NCBI GenBank assembly: GCA_029244465.1
Contig: JAQWQN010000072.1
Coordinates: 1-14,685 of the forward strand
Reading direction: 5' to 3'
Length of the DNA: 14,685 bases
DNA from: Pseudomonadales bacterium
GTDB lineage: Bacteria; Pseudomonadota; Gammaproteobacteria; Pseudomonadales; Azotimanducaceae
This document shows, one piece after another, positions 13,996 through 14,685 of this stretch. The stretch's first letter is position 1, and every line of letters begins with the position of its first letter. A program made the position numbers and the translations under genes. Under the pieces are notes generated by a model. That model had not been told where the DNA came from. It did not search any database and worked only from the letters and a program-made list of their open reading frames with translations.

Positions 13996-14685
13996 ATGGT
14001 ATTGCGACCTCTCACGCTGATCGGAATCATCCTAAGTATCGTCACCGGACTCGCTCTCGGTGTCGGCGCGCACCTGTATACACGAGACAAAGCGCCTGAC
14101 CCATCACGCACACTGTCAGAGGCGCTACGTCAGGTGTCCGAAAGTTATGTTACCGAGATCAGCGAAGAAGCATTGCTGGAGTTTGCGATCGAGGGAATGA
14201 TGAATGGTCTCGATGAGCACTCTGCTTATCTAGATCCAGGCTCCTTTGAATCGCTGCAAACCACAACCTCCGGACGCTTTGGTGGAATCGGAATTGAACT
14301 CGGTCTGGTCGATGGCTATTTTACCGTGGTTGCGCCAATGGACGGTACTCCGGCCGCCGCCGCTGGATTAGAACCCGGGGACCGAATCACCGCGGTTAAT
14401 GGTGACCCGATTAAGGGGGTGAAGTTATCTCGGCTAATAAAGATTCTGCGTGGCGTACCTGGTTCGCCAGTAAGTCTCTCGATCCTTCGCAAAGACGAAG
14501 ATGCCTTTGATGTCAGACTAAGGAGAGCAATCATCCGCGTGACATCAGTAAAGAGCCGCCTGCTAGAACCTGGCTATGGCTACGTGCGAATTTCACAGTT
14601 CCAAAACAACACGAGCAGAGATGTGGCTGCTGCTCTCAAAGCACTGGCAGCGGAGGACGGTGAGGATCTGAAGGGGCTAGTCTTG
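13996..14685 (+). CDS. ctpA: Carboxy-terminal processing protease, S41 family (3' partial)
   Basis: Open from the ATG at 13996 to the window edge, 230 codons in frame with no stop. The N-terminus has one hydrophobic segment (about 7-25), either a signal or an anchor. A helical region with SEALRQVSESYVTEISEEALLEFAIEGMMNGLDEHSAYLDP is the typical opening of CtpA/B-type proteases. A PDZ domain follows (about 88-170, including GRFGGIGIELG, AAGLEPGDRITAVNGDPI and RGVPGSPVSLSILR). The start of the protease core is GYGYVRISQF. The catalytic Ser/Lys dyad lies beyond the window, so activity is assumed and not seen. Such periplasmic enzymes trim envelope proteins and control murein hydrolases in several bacteria. 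The order gpmI-envC-ctpA is common in gammaproteobacteria. The spacing of 17 bp to envC indicates one transcript. Confidence 0.92.
   Translation, partial: MVLRPLTLIGIILSIVTGLALGVGAHLYTRDKAPDPSRTLSEALRQVSESYVTEISEEALLEFAIEGMMNGLDEHSAYLDPGSFESLQTTTSGRFGGIGIELGLVDGYFTVVAPMDGTPAAAAGLEPGDRITAVNGDPIKGVKLSRLIKILRGVPGSPVSLSILRKDEDAFDVRLRRAIIRVTSVKSRLLEPGYGYVRISQFQNNTSRDVAAALKALAAEDGEDLKGLVL

Noticed and set aside
1..14685. Mobile element, phage, defence system or CRISPR array
   Set aside because: No transposase, integrase, terminal repeats, repeat-spacer arrays or known defence domains were found; the gene content is core genome.

Overview
The window looks like a chromosomal housekeeping segment of a gammaproteobacterium. 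It carries typA, dtd, secB, a yibN-type rhodanese gene, gpmI (gpmM), envC, ctpA, trmL and an ntrB-ntrC pair, all closest to gammaproteobacterial forms. The order yibN-secB divergent from gpmI-envC resembles the E. coli yibN-grxC-secB / gpmM-envC neighbourhood, but grxC and gpsA are absent here. I see no insertion sequence, phage gene, CRISPR array, rRNA or tRNA. This is core genome rather than an accessory island.

Layout, left to right. (1) Positions 1-167 hold the 3' end of a serine hydrolase (beta-lactamase-like) gene. It converges on a minus-strand run of typA, dtd and a small five-helix membrane protein of unknown function. (2) Diverging from typA is a two-gene plus-strand unit: a PP-loop ATPase with paired cysteines, overlapped by a TusA-type sulfur carrier. 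This is a plausible sulfur-transfer pair of unknown target and the least understood system in the window. (3) A 680-bp non-coding stretch contains a perfect 10-bp inverted repeat and then a full nitrogen-control region: two NtrC-type sites three helical turns apart and an ideal sigma-54 promoter. (4) The nitrogen locus follows: a type II (eukaryotic/rhizobial GlnII-like) glutamine synthetase, a terminator, a secreted DUF4124 protein, then ntrB and ntrC. Another strong NtrC site and two short palindromes lie before ntrB. (5) A 359-bp gap leads to trmL, whose stop codon overlaps that of convergent secB. secB is translationally coupled to the yibN-like rhodanese, whose leader is a 13-bp tandem repeat. 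(6) Divergent from it run gpmI, envC and the first 230 codons of a ctpA-type protease, cut by the window end.

How the parts fit together: NtrB/NtrC sense nitrogen state and, by the sites visible here, should activate the GSII gene from a sigma-54 promoter and control their own transcription, as at E. coli glnALG. The unusual point is that the synthetase at this locus is GSII and not the dodecameric GSI (glnA). SecB and YibN belong to export/envelope functions. EnvC activates cell-wall amidases at division and CtpA-type enzymes process periplasmic substrates. No wholly new system is evident; the PP-loop/TusA pair, the GSII-NtrBC arrangement, the repeat-built yibN leader and the inverted-repeat element are the items most worth following up.
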